The notes under the pieces are model-generated. The model saw nothing but the letters and a program-made list of their open reading frames with translations. It was not told the DNA's origin and did not search any database. The position numbers were made by a program, and so were the translations under genes. Below are positions 33,475-41,303 of a DNA stretch of 64,000 nucleotides, one piece after another (the stretch's first letter is position 1; every line of letters starts with the position of its first letter). The DNA is from Candidatus Dormiibacterota bacterium (lineage in GTDB: Bacteria; Chloroflexota; Dormibacteria; Dormibacterales; Dormibacteraceae): assembly GCA_003139695.1 (NCBI GenBank), contig PLJM01000011.1, positions 165,693 to 229,692 on the forward strand, given 5' to 3'.

Positions 33475-34013
33475 AGCAGACGCAACTGTTCGGCTTCCTG
33501 TCGCGGAGCTGGAGGTGGTTCTGGCGGTGGCGGCGGAGCGAGAAGCTTGTCGAGGTACACCTTGACCCGATCGAAGTCCCGCTCGAGGTCCGCGACCAGA
33601 GCTCCGTTATGCAGGGCGGCGGCCGGGTGGTAGAGCGGCACATAAGCGACGGAACCACGCATCACCAGGCTGCCGTGCACGCGAGAGATCGATCCCTGTC
33701 CCGGCATCAGACGCTCCATGGCGTGCCGGCCGAGGATGAGCACCACCTTCGGCCGGATCAACTCGAGCTGTCGCGCCAGGTAAGGCGAGCACGCCTCGGC
33801 CTCGTTGGGCATGGGGTCGCGGTTCATGGGCGGCCGGCACTTGAGGACGTTGGTGATGTAGACATCCGAGCGGCTGAGACCGATCCGCACAAGGAGCGTG
33901 TCCAGCAGCTTTCCTGCTGCCCCTACGAATGGCTCGCCCTGGCGGTCCTCGTTGAAGCCGGGCGCCTCGCCGACGATCATGATGTCAGCCGGACAGGGCC
34001 CGATCCCGGGCAC
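33471..34013 (-). CDS. udg: Uracil-DNA glycosylase, family 4 (Fe-S); true N-terminus lies upstream
   Basis: Removes uracil from DNA. Motifs visible are IMIVGEAPGFNEDRQGEPFVGAAGK and YHPAAAL. The C-terminal tail is Pro-rich. GTG 34013 is the first canonical start, but the conserved N-terminal segment VRACTKCGLHATRTQA, with two of the four Fe-S cysteines, is encoded in frame immediately upstream (34014-34061). No ATG, GTG or TTG lies between it and the in-frame stop inside dapA. Coding therefore extends to roughly 34085, with an unidentified start. GGAG is present near 34085. Confidence 0.88.
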   Translation of the reverse strand: MPGIGPCPADIMIVGEAPGFNEDRQGEPFVGAAGKLLDTLLVRIGLSRSDVYITNVLKCRPPMNRDPMPNEAEACSPYLARQLELIRPKVVLILGRHAMERLMPGQGSISRVHGSLVMRGSVAYVPLYHPAAALHNGALVADLERDFDRVKVYLDKLLAPPPPPEPPPAPRQEAEQLRLL

Positions 34014-34092
34014 CGCCTGCGTTCGCGTCGCGTGCAGCCCGCACTTGGTGCAGGCGCGGACCTCGGTGTGGAGAAGCTGAAGCTCCGGTGCG

Positions 34093-35001
34093 CTAAGCGA
34101 CTTTGACGCCCGCCTTGAACGTGATGAGTTCCCCCGCCTCGCGGACGGTGAGCATCACGGCCTCGAGCTGCTCTTTCGTCAAGGGGACGAGGGGCAGGCG
34201 GAAAGGACCGGCTGGAAAGCCCATGGCATTGAGGACGGATTTGAGCGGGACCGGGTTGGCCGCTGTGGTCATCAGCGCCTTGATGACCGGCAGAAGACCG
34301 ATGTGGATCTTCCGGGCGACGTCGTTCTCGCCCTTGAGGTGGGCTTCGATCATTTTTCTCATCGATCGTCCTGCTATGTGTGACACGACGCAGATCACGC
34401 CGTAACCACCCGCCGCCATCACAGGGAGAGTCCAGCTGTCGTCGCCGCTCCAGACGTTGAACCCCACAGGCTTGCCGGCACAGACCAGGCCGATCTGGTC
34501 GAGGTCGCCGCTTGCCTCTTTGACGCCGACGATGCCGGGTAGGTCGGCACATCGAAGGGTCGTCGCCGCGGTCATGTTGATCGCGGTTCGGCCCTGGATG
34601 TTGTACATGATCGTGGGCCCGACCTCCGAGATCGCCTTGAAGTGCTGATACATGCCCTCCTGCGGCGGCTTGTTGTAGTAGGGCACCACCGCCAGCAGGG
34701 CGTCGGCGCCGGCATTCATGGCTCGCTCTGAGAGCTTGACCGAGTGATGAGTGTCGTTGCTGCCGGTGCCGGCGATCACGGTCTTGCCGGGGATTGCCTT
34801 CCTGATGGCTTTGACCAGCTCGACCTTTTCGTCATCGCTCAAGGTCGGCGATTCACCGGTGGTGCCGGACACGATCACGCCGTCCGACCCGTCGGCCACC
34901 AGCAGCGCCGCGAGGCGTTCGGAGGCTTGATAGTCGACGGCGCCGTCGGCGGTGAACGGGGTCAGCATCGCCGTCAGCAGGCGGCCGAGATCCTTACTCA
35001 T
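34093..35001 (-). CDS. dapA: 4-hydroxy-tetrahydrodipicolinate synthase (DapA)
   Basis: Condenses pyruvate with aspartate semialdehyde, first committed step to diaminopimelate and lysine; 302 residues. Typical features are LTAMLTPFTADGAVDY, SGTTGESPTLSDDEK, the PYYNKPPQEG segment and the Schiff-base lysine in GIVGVKEASGD. The usual YN-V-P-GR motif reads YNIQGRT. The start follows GAGGA. Asd and dapB lie upstream in the same direction. Confidence 0.96.
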   Translation of the reverse strand: MSKDLGRLLTAMLTPFTADGAVDYQASERLAALLVADGSDGVIVSGTTGESPTLSDDEKVELVKAIRKAIPGKTVIAGTGSNDTHHSVKLSERAMNAGADALLAVVPYYNKPPQEGMYQHFKAISEVGPTIMYNIQGRTAINMTAATTLRCADLPGIVGVKEASGDLDQIGLVCAGKPVGFNVWSGDDSWTLPVMAAGGYGVICVVSHIAGRSMRKMIEAHLKGENDVARKIHIGLLPVIKALMTTAANPVPLKSVLNAMGFPAGPFRLPLVPLTKEQLEAVMLTVREAGELITFKAGVKVA

Positions 35002-35026
35002 TTCATCCTCATAACGTGGTGGAGAG

Positions 35027-35056
35027 GAAGCCCGGATTCATTCCGGGCGTCACCTG
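35027..35056 (-). repeat. Hairpin of the composite element family (H2 type), diverged copy
   Basis: Between asd and dapA, GCCCGGA/TCCGGGC (35030-35036 with 35042-35048, loop 5) is followed by GTCACCTG. The two copies at 50131 and 56863 carry GGCCGGA/TCCGGCC in the same place and share GTCACC, so both stem arms changed together. As RNA it would form a hairpin 30-50 bases upstream of the dapA start. Confidence 0.55.
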
Positions 35057-35144
35057 ACGTCCGGGAAACACGCCAGGCATCGTGGTGCCGGGTTCGTTGT
35101 GGGGTCCCCATTAATCGAACCGCCGTAGGCGCAGATTCATGGGG

Positions 35145-36167
35145 TTAGATAACTCCTAACTCAATCGCGTGCTCTGCGATCTGGACCGCATTCAGTGCCG
35201 CGCCCTTGCGCAGGTTGTCTGAGACCAGCCACAGCGCCAGGCCATTTTTGGAGGACGGGTCGGTGCGAATGCGGCCAACATACACCTCGTCCTTGCCCGC
35301 GACGTGGTGCGGGGTCGGGTAAAGCCTGGCGTGAGGGTCGTCCTCGACGATGATGCCCGGCGAGCTGCCGAGAAGTGTCCGAACATCGTCAGCCGAGATC
35401 TTGGCGGTCGTCTCGATGAATACCGATTCGCCATGGCCGACAGGTACAGGCACGCGCACGCATGTGGCGGCGATTGCGAGGTCTGGCATGTGGAGGATCT
35501 TGCGCGTCTCGTTGGCGATCTTGACCTCCTCCTCGTTGAAGCCATCGGCCTCGGGATACCATCCGCCGGGAACGACGTTGTACGCAAGCTGATACGGATA
35601 CACGACGGCTTGCGGCTCCGTCCCGTCCGCGATCGCCTTGGTCTGCTCTGCCAGCTCGTCCACAAGAGCCCTGCCCGCGCCCGACGCCGATTGATAGGTG
35701 GACACGAGCACCCGCTCGATCCCGACCGCATTTCTCAATGGATTGAGGACGAGGGTCAGTGGAACTGCGCAGCAGTTTGGATTGGCGATGATGCCCTCGT
35801 TGTCACGGATGTCCTCGCGGTTCACCTCGGGCACGACCAGCGGAACGTTCTCCTTCATCCTCCAGGCGGAGCTGTTGTCGATCACCAGCGCGCCGGCCTC
35901 TGCGGCAATCGGTCCGTACATGAGCGCTATATCGGTGCTCGCCGCGAAGAGCGCGACGTCGATGCCCTTGAACGCCTTCTCATCAATTGCCTCGAGGGTT
36001 ATCGAGCTCCCGTTGTAGGGAACCGTGCGGCCCTTCGAGCGTTCGGAGGCGAGGGCCTTGACGTGCGCGCTTGGAAAATGTCGCTCCGCAAGGATCGCCA
36101 ACATGGCCTGCCCGACCATCCCCGTCGCGCCGACGACGACAACGTTTAATCGCTTGGAGGTAGGCAC
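35145..36167 (-). CDS. asd: Aspartate-semialdehyde dehydrogenase
   Basis: NADPH enzyme making aspartate semialdehyde for lysine, threonine and methionine routes; 340 residues. The nucleotide-binding start is VVVVGATGMVGQAML, the catalytic cysteine is in NPNCCAVPLTLVLNP, and the phosphate/substrate region STYQSASGAGRALVDEL is normal. GTG start. It sits 32 bases after dapB in transcription order and 143 bases before dapA. Confidence 0.96.
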   Translation of the reverse strand: MPTSKRLNVVVVGATGMVGQAMLAILAERHFPSAHVKALASERSKGRTVPYNGSSITLEAIDEKAFKGIDVALFAASTDIALMYGPIAAEAGALVIDNSSAWRMKENVPLVVPEVNREDIRDNEGIIANPNCCAVPLTLVLNPLRNAVGIERVLVSTYQSASGAGRALVDELAEQTKAIADGTEPQAVVYPYQLAYNVVPGGWYPEADGFNEEEVKIANETRKILHMPDLAIAATCVRVPVPVGHGESVFIETTAKISADDVRTLLGSSPGIIVEDDPHARLYPTPHHVAGKDEVYVGRIRTDPSSKNGLALWLVSDNLRKGAALNAVQIAEHAIELGVI

Positions 36168-36199
36168 GAGGTCAGTTTAATTCGATCAGGGTGCAAGCG

Positions 36200-36961
36200 C
36201 TATCCGCCCGGGTGGAGGCCAAGCAACTCATCCAAGCCGCGGTAGAAGCGCCTCTCGCTGGTCACCCGGCGAATCGCCAGCAGCACGCCTGGCACGTAAG
36301 CCTCGCGGCTCGTCGTGCGGTGGGCGATCGTCATTGACTGGCCCGGCAGGCCGAAGATGACCTCCTGGTCGGCGACGAAGCCGGGCAGGCGGATGCTGTG
36401 CACCGCGATGCCTCCCTCCTCCCCACCTCGGGTGCCGGCCAGCATCTCCTTCTCCGCTCTTCTGTGACTGAAGGGCTTGTTGCCACGCCGTGCGGCAAGG
36501 CGCCTGGCTGTCGATAGCGCAGTGCCTGATGGCGAGTCCAGCTTGGCCGCATTGTGCATCTCGACGATTTCGGCGGCGTCGAAATGAGGCGCGGCGATTT
36601 CCGCCAGGTACATCATCACCACCGCGCCGATCGCGAAGTTCGGCGCGACGATGCCTCCGAGTCCCTTCGCCTTGCACGCCACCTCGATCTTGTCGACTCC
36701 CTCCGCCGGAATCCCCGACGTACCGACGACCGGCGCTGTTCCTGCGGCAACTGCGACCAGCGCGTTATGCAGGGCAACCGACGGGCGCGTGAAGTCGACG
36801 AGGGCATGCGGGCGGTTCTTCTTCAGAAAGGCGGCCAGGTCGTCGTCAGACCCGACTCCGCCGACATAGTCCATGCCAGGCTCGGCCTGGAATGCCTGGA
36901 CAAGAATGGAGCCGACCTTGCCGCGGTGTCCTGCCACCGCAACGCGGATGGCGTCAGCCAT
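36200..36961 (-). CDS. dapB: 4-hydroxy-tetrahydrodipicolinate reductase (DapB)
   Basis: Reduces the DapA product to tetrahydrodipicolinate; about 253 residues. The dinucleotide site is VAVAGHRGKVGSILVQAF, with DFTRPS and GTSGIP following. The catalytic region is EIVEMHNAAKLDSPSGTAL. ATG 36961 is chosen because the Rossmann start follows immediately; the frame is open to 37045 through the repeat element. Confidence 0.94.
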   Translation of the reverse strand: MADAIRVAVAGHRGKVGSILVQAFQAEPGMDYVGGVGSDDDLAAFLKKNRPHALVDFTRPSVALHNALVAVAAGTAPVVGTSGIPAEGVDKIEVACKAKGLGGIVAPNFAIGAVVMMYLAEIAAPHFDAAEIVEMHNAAKLDSPSGTALSTARRLAARRGNKPFSHRRAEKEMLAGTRGGEEGGIAVHSIRLPGFVADQEVIFGLPGQSMTIAHRTTSREAYVPGVLLAIRRVTSERRFYRGLDELLGLHPGG

Positions 36962-36969
36962 CGGGGTGG

Positions 36970-37030
36970 CTCCTCCCCACCTGCTGGGGAGGACGACGCC
37001 GTTCGCGAAGCGAACGCCGCCAGGTGGGGC
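36970..37030 (-). repeat. Dispersed double-hairpin repeat, copy C (minus orientation)
   Basis: TCCTCCCC/GGGGAGGA (36971-36978 with 36986-36993) and GTTCGC-GAA-GCGAAC (37001-37015), flanked by CCCCACCTG/CAGGTGGGG arms. It sits between pnp and dapB and is read in reverse relative to copies A, B and D. Confidence 0.6.
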
Positions 37031-37065
37031 CGTCCAAGCTGGCAACCACCCCCGTCAGCAAAGCT

Positions 37066-39300
37066 CTAGCGGCGGGGTCGGCCGCCGCCCCCGCCATTGC
37101 GGCCGCCGCGGTCCCGCCCGCCGAAGCTGCTTTCCCTGGGTGGCGGTGGCGGTGACGCCAGTGCCACTGCCATCGCTTCCTTGTCGATCTTCTCCTCGAT
37201 CGGCTCGCCCTTCGCGGTCAGCTCCTCGATCGCCGCCTGGCGGCTCAGGTTGAGGCGCCCCTGGCTGTCGACCTCGGTGGCCTTGACAACGATCTCATCG
37301 CCTACGTTGGCGACCTCCTCCACCCTCTCGACCCGATGGTCGGTGAGCTTGGAGATGTGAACCAGCCCGTCCTGGTTCGGCAGCACCTCGACAAAGGCAC
37401 CGAAAGGCATGATCCGAACGACCTTGCCCTTGTAGATCTTGCCGACCTCGATCTCGTCAGTCAGGCCTTTGATCCAGTCGATGGCCCTCTGGCCGGCCTC
37501 CTGGTCGGCCGCTGCGATATACACGCTCCCATCGTCCTCGACGTCGATCGAGGCCCCAGTCTCCTCGGTGATCTTGCGAATCATTTTGCCGCCTGGGCCG
37601 ATGATGTCGCGGATCTTGTCTGGGTTGATGTGGATGGTGGTGATGCGCGGCGCGTAAGGGCTGAGCTCGGTGCGCGGTTCCGGCAGCACGGCCAGCATCT
37701 TGTCGAGCACGAACAGCCTCGCCTCGCGTGCCTGTTCGAGCGCCTGCGCCAGGATCTCGTGCGGCAGTCCCTTGATCTTGATGTCCATCTGAAGCGCGGT
37801 GATTCCGTCCTTGGTGCCGGCCACCTTGAAGTCCATGTCGCCGAGGTTGTCCTCGACGCCCTGGATGTCGGTGAGCACCGCGAACTTGCCTTCGCGTGTC
37901 ACGAGGCCCATCGCAATACCGGCTACGGGCGCCTTGATCGGAACGCCGGCATCCATCAGCGAAAGTGTCGAACCGCAGACCGACGCCATCGACGTCGAGC
38001 CGTTGGAGCTCAGGATCTCGGAAACCAAACGCATCGTGTAAGGCCACTCGTCGACCGACGGAATGACCGCGAGCAGCGCCCGCTCCGCGAGCGCGCCGTG
38101 CCCGATCTCACGCCGTCCTGGTCCGCGCAGCGGGCGGGCCTCGCCGACGGAGAACGGGGGGAAGTTGTAGTGGTGCATGTAGCGCTTGAACTCTTCGACT
38201 CCGAGGCCGTCCAGCTTCTGCTTGTCCGACATCGACCCGAGGGTCGCGATGGTCAGCGCCTGGGTCTGGCCGCGGGTGAAGAGCCCTGAACCGTGAGTGC
38301 GAGGAAGGACGCCGACCTCAACTGTGATCTCGCGAACGTCCTTGAGGCCACGACCGTCGATCCGCACGCCCTCTTCGACTATCCGCTCCCGAACCCGGTC
38401 CTTGAGCTTCTTGTCGAAGAGCTTGCCGAGGATGTCGACATGCTCGGGGAATCTCGCACCGAGCTCCGCGATGGTCTTCTTGCGCAGCTCGTCGGTGGCG
38501 GCTTCGCGCGCGGCCTTGTCGGGACCGAACGCTGCCTGGTCGAGCCGCAAAGCGAGGTACTCGCTCACGACCTCGACCACCTGCTCGGGATAGGTGGGCG
38601 GTGTGTACTGGTACTTGGGTTTGCCGATCTGCTGCTGCAGCTCGACCTGGGCCGCGCACAGCTGCTTGATCGCTTCGTGCGCCATCTGCAAGGCGTCAAC
38701 CACCGTCTTCTCGGTGACGCCCTTGGCTCCGGCCTCCACCATCAGGATGGCGTCGGCGGTGCCGGCGACCACGAGGTCGAGGTCCGAGTCGGCCATGCGG
38801 GAGGTCGGCGGGTTGACGACGAGCGCTCCGTCGAGGAATCCCATCCTCACCGCTCCGACTGGGCCCGCCCATGGGATGTTGGAGATCGTCAGGGCGGTGG
38901 ACGCCCCGTTGATGCTGAGGATGGTCGGGTCGTTCTCCTGGTCAGCCGACAGGACGGTCGACACGACCTGCACGTCCAGCCGGAACATGTCCGGGAACAG
39001 CGGCCGCAGCGGGCGGTCGGTCAGCCGTGAGGCGATAATCGCCGTCTCGCTCGGCCTGCCCTCCCGGCGCATGAAGGCGCCCGGTATCTTGCCGACCGCG
39101 TAAAGCTTCTCCTCGTAGTCGCACGTGAGCGGGAAGAAGTCGACTCCCACCCGCGGCTCCTTCGACATCACGGCGGTGCTGAGCACCACCGAGTCGCCCT
39201 GGCGGAGAATCACCGCCCCGTTCGCCTGCTCGGCCACCCGGCCGGTCTCGATCGAAAGCCGCCTTCCGGCGACCTCTACGTTTTTTGTGACAATGGCCAC
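37066..39300 (-). CDS. pnp: Polyribonucleotide nucleotidyltransferase (PNPase)
   Basis: Phosphorolytic 3'-5' exoribonuclease, 744 residues. Two RNase PH domains (GRPSETAIIASRLTDRPLRP; VGEARPLRGPGRREIGHGAL), then KH (IRDIIGPGGKMIRKITEETG) and S1 (GKIYKGKVVRIMPFGAFVEVL) domains in normal order. A Gly/Arg-rich tail (GGRDRGGRNGGGGGRPRR) ends the protein. A long leader with strong pairing potential precedes the GGAGG. rpsO lies upstream, the classical rpsO-pnp order. Confidence 0.97.
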   Translation of the reverse strand: MAIVTKNVEVAGRRLSIETGRVAEQANGAVILRQGDSVVLSTAVMSKEPRVGVDFFPLTCDYEEKLYAVGKIPGAFMRREGRPSETAIIASRLTDRPLRPLFPDMFRLDVQVVSTVLSADQENDPTILSINGASTALTISNIPWAGPVGAVRMGFLDGALVVNPPTSRMADSDLDLVVAGTADAILMVEAGAKGVTEKTVVDALQMAHEAIKQLCAAQVELQQQIGKPKYQYTPPTYPEQVVEVVSEYLALRLDQAAFGPDKAAREAATDELRKKTIAELGARFPEHVDILGKLFDKKLKDRVRERIVEEGVRIDGRGLKDVREITVEVGVLPRTHGSGLFTRGQTQALTIATLGSMSDKQKLDGLGVEEFKRYMHHYNFPPFSVGEARPLRGPGRREIGHGALAERALLAVIPSVDEWPYTMRLVSEILSSNGSTSMASVCGSTLSLMDAGVPIKAPVAGIAMGLVTREGKFAVLTDIQGVEDNLGDMDFKVAGTKDGITALQMDIKIKGLPHEILAQALEQAREARLFVLDKMLAVLPEPRTELSPYAPRITTIHINPDKIRDIIGPGGKMIRKITEETGASIDVEDDGSVYIAAADQEAGQRAIDWIKGLTDEIEVGKIYKGKVVRIMPFGAFVEVLPNQDGLVHISKLTDHRVERVEEVANVGDEIVVKATEVDSQGRLNLSRQAAIEELTAKGEPIEEKIDKEAMAVALASPPPPPRESSFGGRDRGGRNGGGGGRPRR

Positions 39301-39436
39301 GCGAATACCTCCATTAGGGAGGACATCCCCGAGGTGCGTCCCTGGGTCAGGTTCCTAGCAGCTACGGCTCAGGTTTGCGGCCTCAGCGAGAGCTTCTAAG
39401 AGCTGACTTCAGCGCGACCAGCGTGGAGTCCTCCCG
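39301..39436 (-). promoter_or_regulatory. Structured 5' leader of pnp
   Basis: The 187-base rpsO-pnp gap contains an 8-base complementary pair, GGGAGGAC (39429-39436) with GTCCTCCC (39315-39322), that would close a domain of about 120 bases immediately before the pnp GGAGG (39307-39311). A competing local helix GGAC/GTCC uses part of the 3' arm. No known riboswitch class was recognised. PNPase leaders are autoregulatory in other bacteria, so an attenuation or stability switch is plausible. Confidence 0.4.
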
Positions 39437-39439
39437 GTT

Positions 39440-39464
39440 GACTTAATCGGCCCGACTTAATCGG
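39440..39464. repeat. Direct repeat GACTTAATCGG x2
   Basis: Two identical 11-base units (39440-39450, 39454-39464) separated by 3 bases, located just after the rpsO stop. Each unit can form a small hairpin with the neighbouring CC. It may mark the rpsO 3' end or a protein-binding site. Confidence 0.4.
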
Positions 39465-39487
39465 CTGAGTCTTGCGCCCAGCCCCGG

Positions 39488-39757
39488 CTATCTCCTGATC
39501 CCGAGCTTGGCGACGAGCGAGCGATAACGCTCGATGTCGGTGCCTCTCAGATAGTTCAGCAGACGCCGTTGCTTGCCAACCAGGAGGAGAAGGCCGCGGC
39601 GCGAGTGGTGGTCCTTGGCGTGCGTTTTCAGGTGCTCGGTCAGCTCCCGGATGCGGGTTGTGGACAGCGCGATCTGGACCTCGGGTGAACCCGTGTCCTT
39701 ATCAGCGCGCCTGTGCTCCGCTATCAGCTTGCCCTTGACTTCAGTCTCTATTGCCAA
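39488..39757 (-). CDS. rpsO: 30S ribosomal protein S15
   Basis: Small-subunit protein of 89 residues that binds the 16S rRNA central domain. The typical core is [37 protein letters not shown] followed by [15 protein letters not shown] 39757 lies 11 bases after a perfect TATAAT box. Confidence 0.97.
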   Translation of the reverse strand: MAIETEVKGKLIAEHRRADKDTGSPEVQIALSTTRIRELTEHLKTHAKDHHSRRGLLLLVGKQRRLLNYLRGTDIERYRSLVAKLGIRR

Positions 39758-39768
39758 ACCGAATACGA

Positions 39769-39774
39769 ATTATA
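39769..39774 (-). promoter_or_regulatory. -10 box (TATAAT) of rpsO
   Basis: Perfect TATAAT on the minus strand, 11 bases before the rpsO ATG. No good -35 lies 17 bases upstream. The predicted transcript would have a leader of about 5 bases and no Shine-Dalgarno, so rpsO is probably translated as a leaderless or near-leaderless message. Confidence 0.55.
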
Positions 39775-39797
39775 CCCAGGCCAGGTTGCCGGCCGCT

Positions 39798-41303
39798 TTA
39801 GGGCGATCGCTCAACTGACCCGTCGGAGCGCGGGTCTGCCCCCGCCCGCCACGTGCCTGGGCCGTCAACAATAATGGCGTGGGCATGGCCGAGCGTGTGG
39901 TGCTTTGGAGGCATCAGCTCGATATTCAGGCCCGAGCGGCTCAGCTCCCCGGCGCCGGGGTAGTCGGCCTCGACCGAGATCTTCACCCCATCCGCCTGGA
40001 CCCGCACCCGCGGTCGTGCCACAGCCTCGGCCGGCTCCAAGCCGTGGTCGACGAGGTTGATCAGGACCTGGGTTTGGAGCTGCGGCTGGCCATCTCCGCC
40101 CATCGACCCGAAGATCGCCCAGGGACGACCATCGCGGGCGGCCATCGCGGGAATCAGCGTGTGCATGGTGCGCTTCTTGGGCTCGAGCCGGTTCACGTGC
40201 GCCGGATCCAGCTTGAAATAGCAACCACGGTTCTGGAGCAGCATCCCGGTGCCCTCGGCGACGATGCCCGATCCGAATCCGTAAGCCACGCTCTGGATCA
40301 GCGAAACGAGATTGCCGTGCTCGTCTGCCGCGCAGAGGTAGATCGTGTCGCCGCCCTCATGTAGGTGTCCACTGGCGTCGGCGACGGCGCGGGTCGGGTC
40401 GAGGAACGGCTCGAGTGGCGCAGGCGAGAAGTCCGGGTCGGTGATGTACCGGTTTCGCAGCGGGTAGGTCTCGTCACGGATCTTCTTGAACGCAGCGATG
40501 AACTCGGCTCCCGGCTCGAGTGCGCGGCGATCTAATCGTCGAAGTCGGGCGAGCATGGCGAGCGCGGTCAGGCCTTGCGTCGGCGGCGGCAGCTCGTAGA
40601 CGGTGAGGCCTCGATACTCGACAGTCACAGGGTCGACCCATTGCGAGTGGTGGGTGGCCAGGTCGAGCGCGGTGACAAATCCATCGCGCCGCCGCAGCGC
40701 CTCCGCGATCGCGGCGGCGACGGCTCCGCGGTAGAAGGTGTTGATCCCTGTGCGGCCGATGTCGGTGAGCACAGATGCCAGGTCCGGATTGCGCAAACGC
40801 ATCCCTGCTTCCATCGGCGGGTACAGAGCGTGTGCCGCAGGTTCGCGGCCGAGCAGGTCGGCTTCCCCTTTGAGCTCGTCCGACAGGTGCCCTGTGATGA
40901 TGTAGCCGTCGCGAGCAAGGAAGGCCGCCGGCTCGAGCACTGCCGCCATCCCGACCGTGCCATATCTTTCGAGCAGGCGGCCCCAGGCCTCGACCGTGCC
41001 TGGCACCGTCACGCTCATCGGGCCCCTCTCCGGCATCTCTTCGTGTCCGCGCGACCTGACCTCTTCGATGGTGGCCAGCTCGCCCGAGCGCCCGGCTCCG
41101 ATCAGGCCCACCGGCGCCGACGCGCCCGCAGGCCAGACGATCGCCATGAGGTCGCCACCGACTGAGGTCATGTGCGGGTAGACCACGCACAGCACCGCGT
41201 CCGCGGCAATCGCGGCATCGATGGCGTTACCGCCGTCGCGCAGGACCTGCGCTCCAGCTTCGCCGGCAAGGCGATGCGGTGTGGCGATGACTCCTTTCGT
41301 CAA
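39798..41303 (-). CDS. Gamma-glutamyltransferase family protein
   Basis: Ntn-hydrolase of 501 residues, made as a precursor that cuts itself. GVIATPHRLAGEAGAQVLRDGGNAIDAAIAA is the family N-terminus. The nucleophile is expected to be the Thr in GGDTIYLCAADEHGNLVSLIQ; FGSMGGDGQPQLQTQVL is the small-subunit signature. No signal peptide is seen, so it looks cytoplasmic. The TTG start overlaps the dagK stop as TTGA. It may act on glutathione-like or other gamma-glutamyl compounds; the substrate is unknown. Confidence 0.88.
   Translation of the reverse strand: MTKGVIATPHRLAGEAGAQVLRDGGNAIDAAIAADAVLCVVYPHMTSVGGDLMAIVWPAGASAPVGLIGAGRSGELATIEEVRSRGHEEMPERGPMSVTVPGTVEAWGRLLERYGTVGMAAVLEPAAFLARDGYIITGHLSDELKGEADLLGREPAAHALYPPMEAGMRLRNPDLASVLTDIGRTGINTFYRGAVAAAIAEALRRRDGFVTALDLATHHSQWVDPVTVEYRGLTVYELPPPTQGLTALAMLARLRRLDRRALEPGAEFIAAFKKIRDETYPLRNRYITDPDFSPAPLEPFLDPTRAVADASGHLHEGGDTIYLCAADEHGNLVSLIQSVAYGFGSGIVAEGTGMLLQNRGCYFKLDPAHVNRLEPKKRTMHTLIPAMAARDGRPWAIFGSMGGDGQPQLQTQVLINLVDHGLEPAEAVARPRVRVQADGVKISVEADYPGAGELSRSGLNIELMPPKHHTLGHAHAIIVDGPGTWRAGADPRSDGSVERSP

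Noticed and set aside
39315..39436. pnp leader as TPP, glycine, SAM or T-box riboswitch
   Set aside because: A few short words recall TPP or T-box cores, but the conserved cores are incomplete and in the wrong order.
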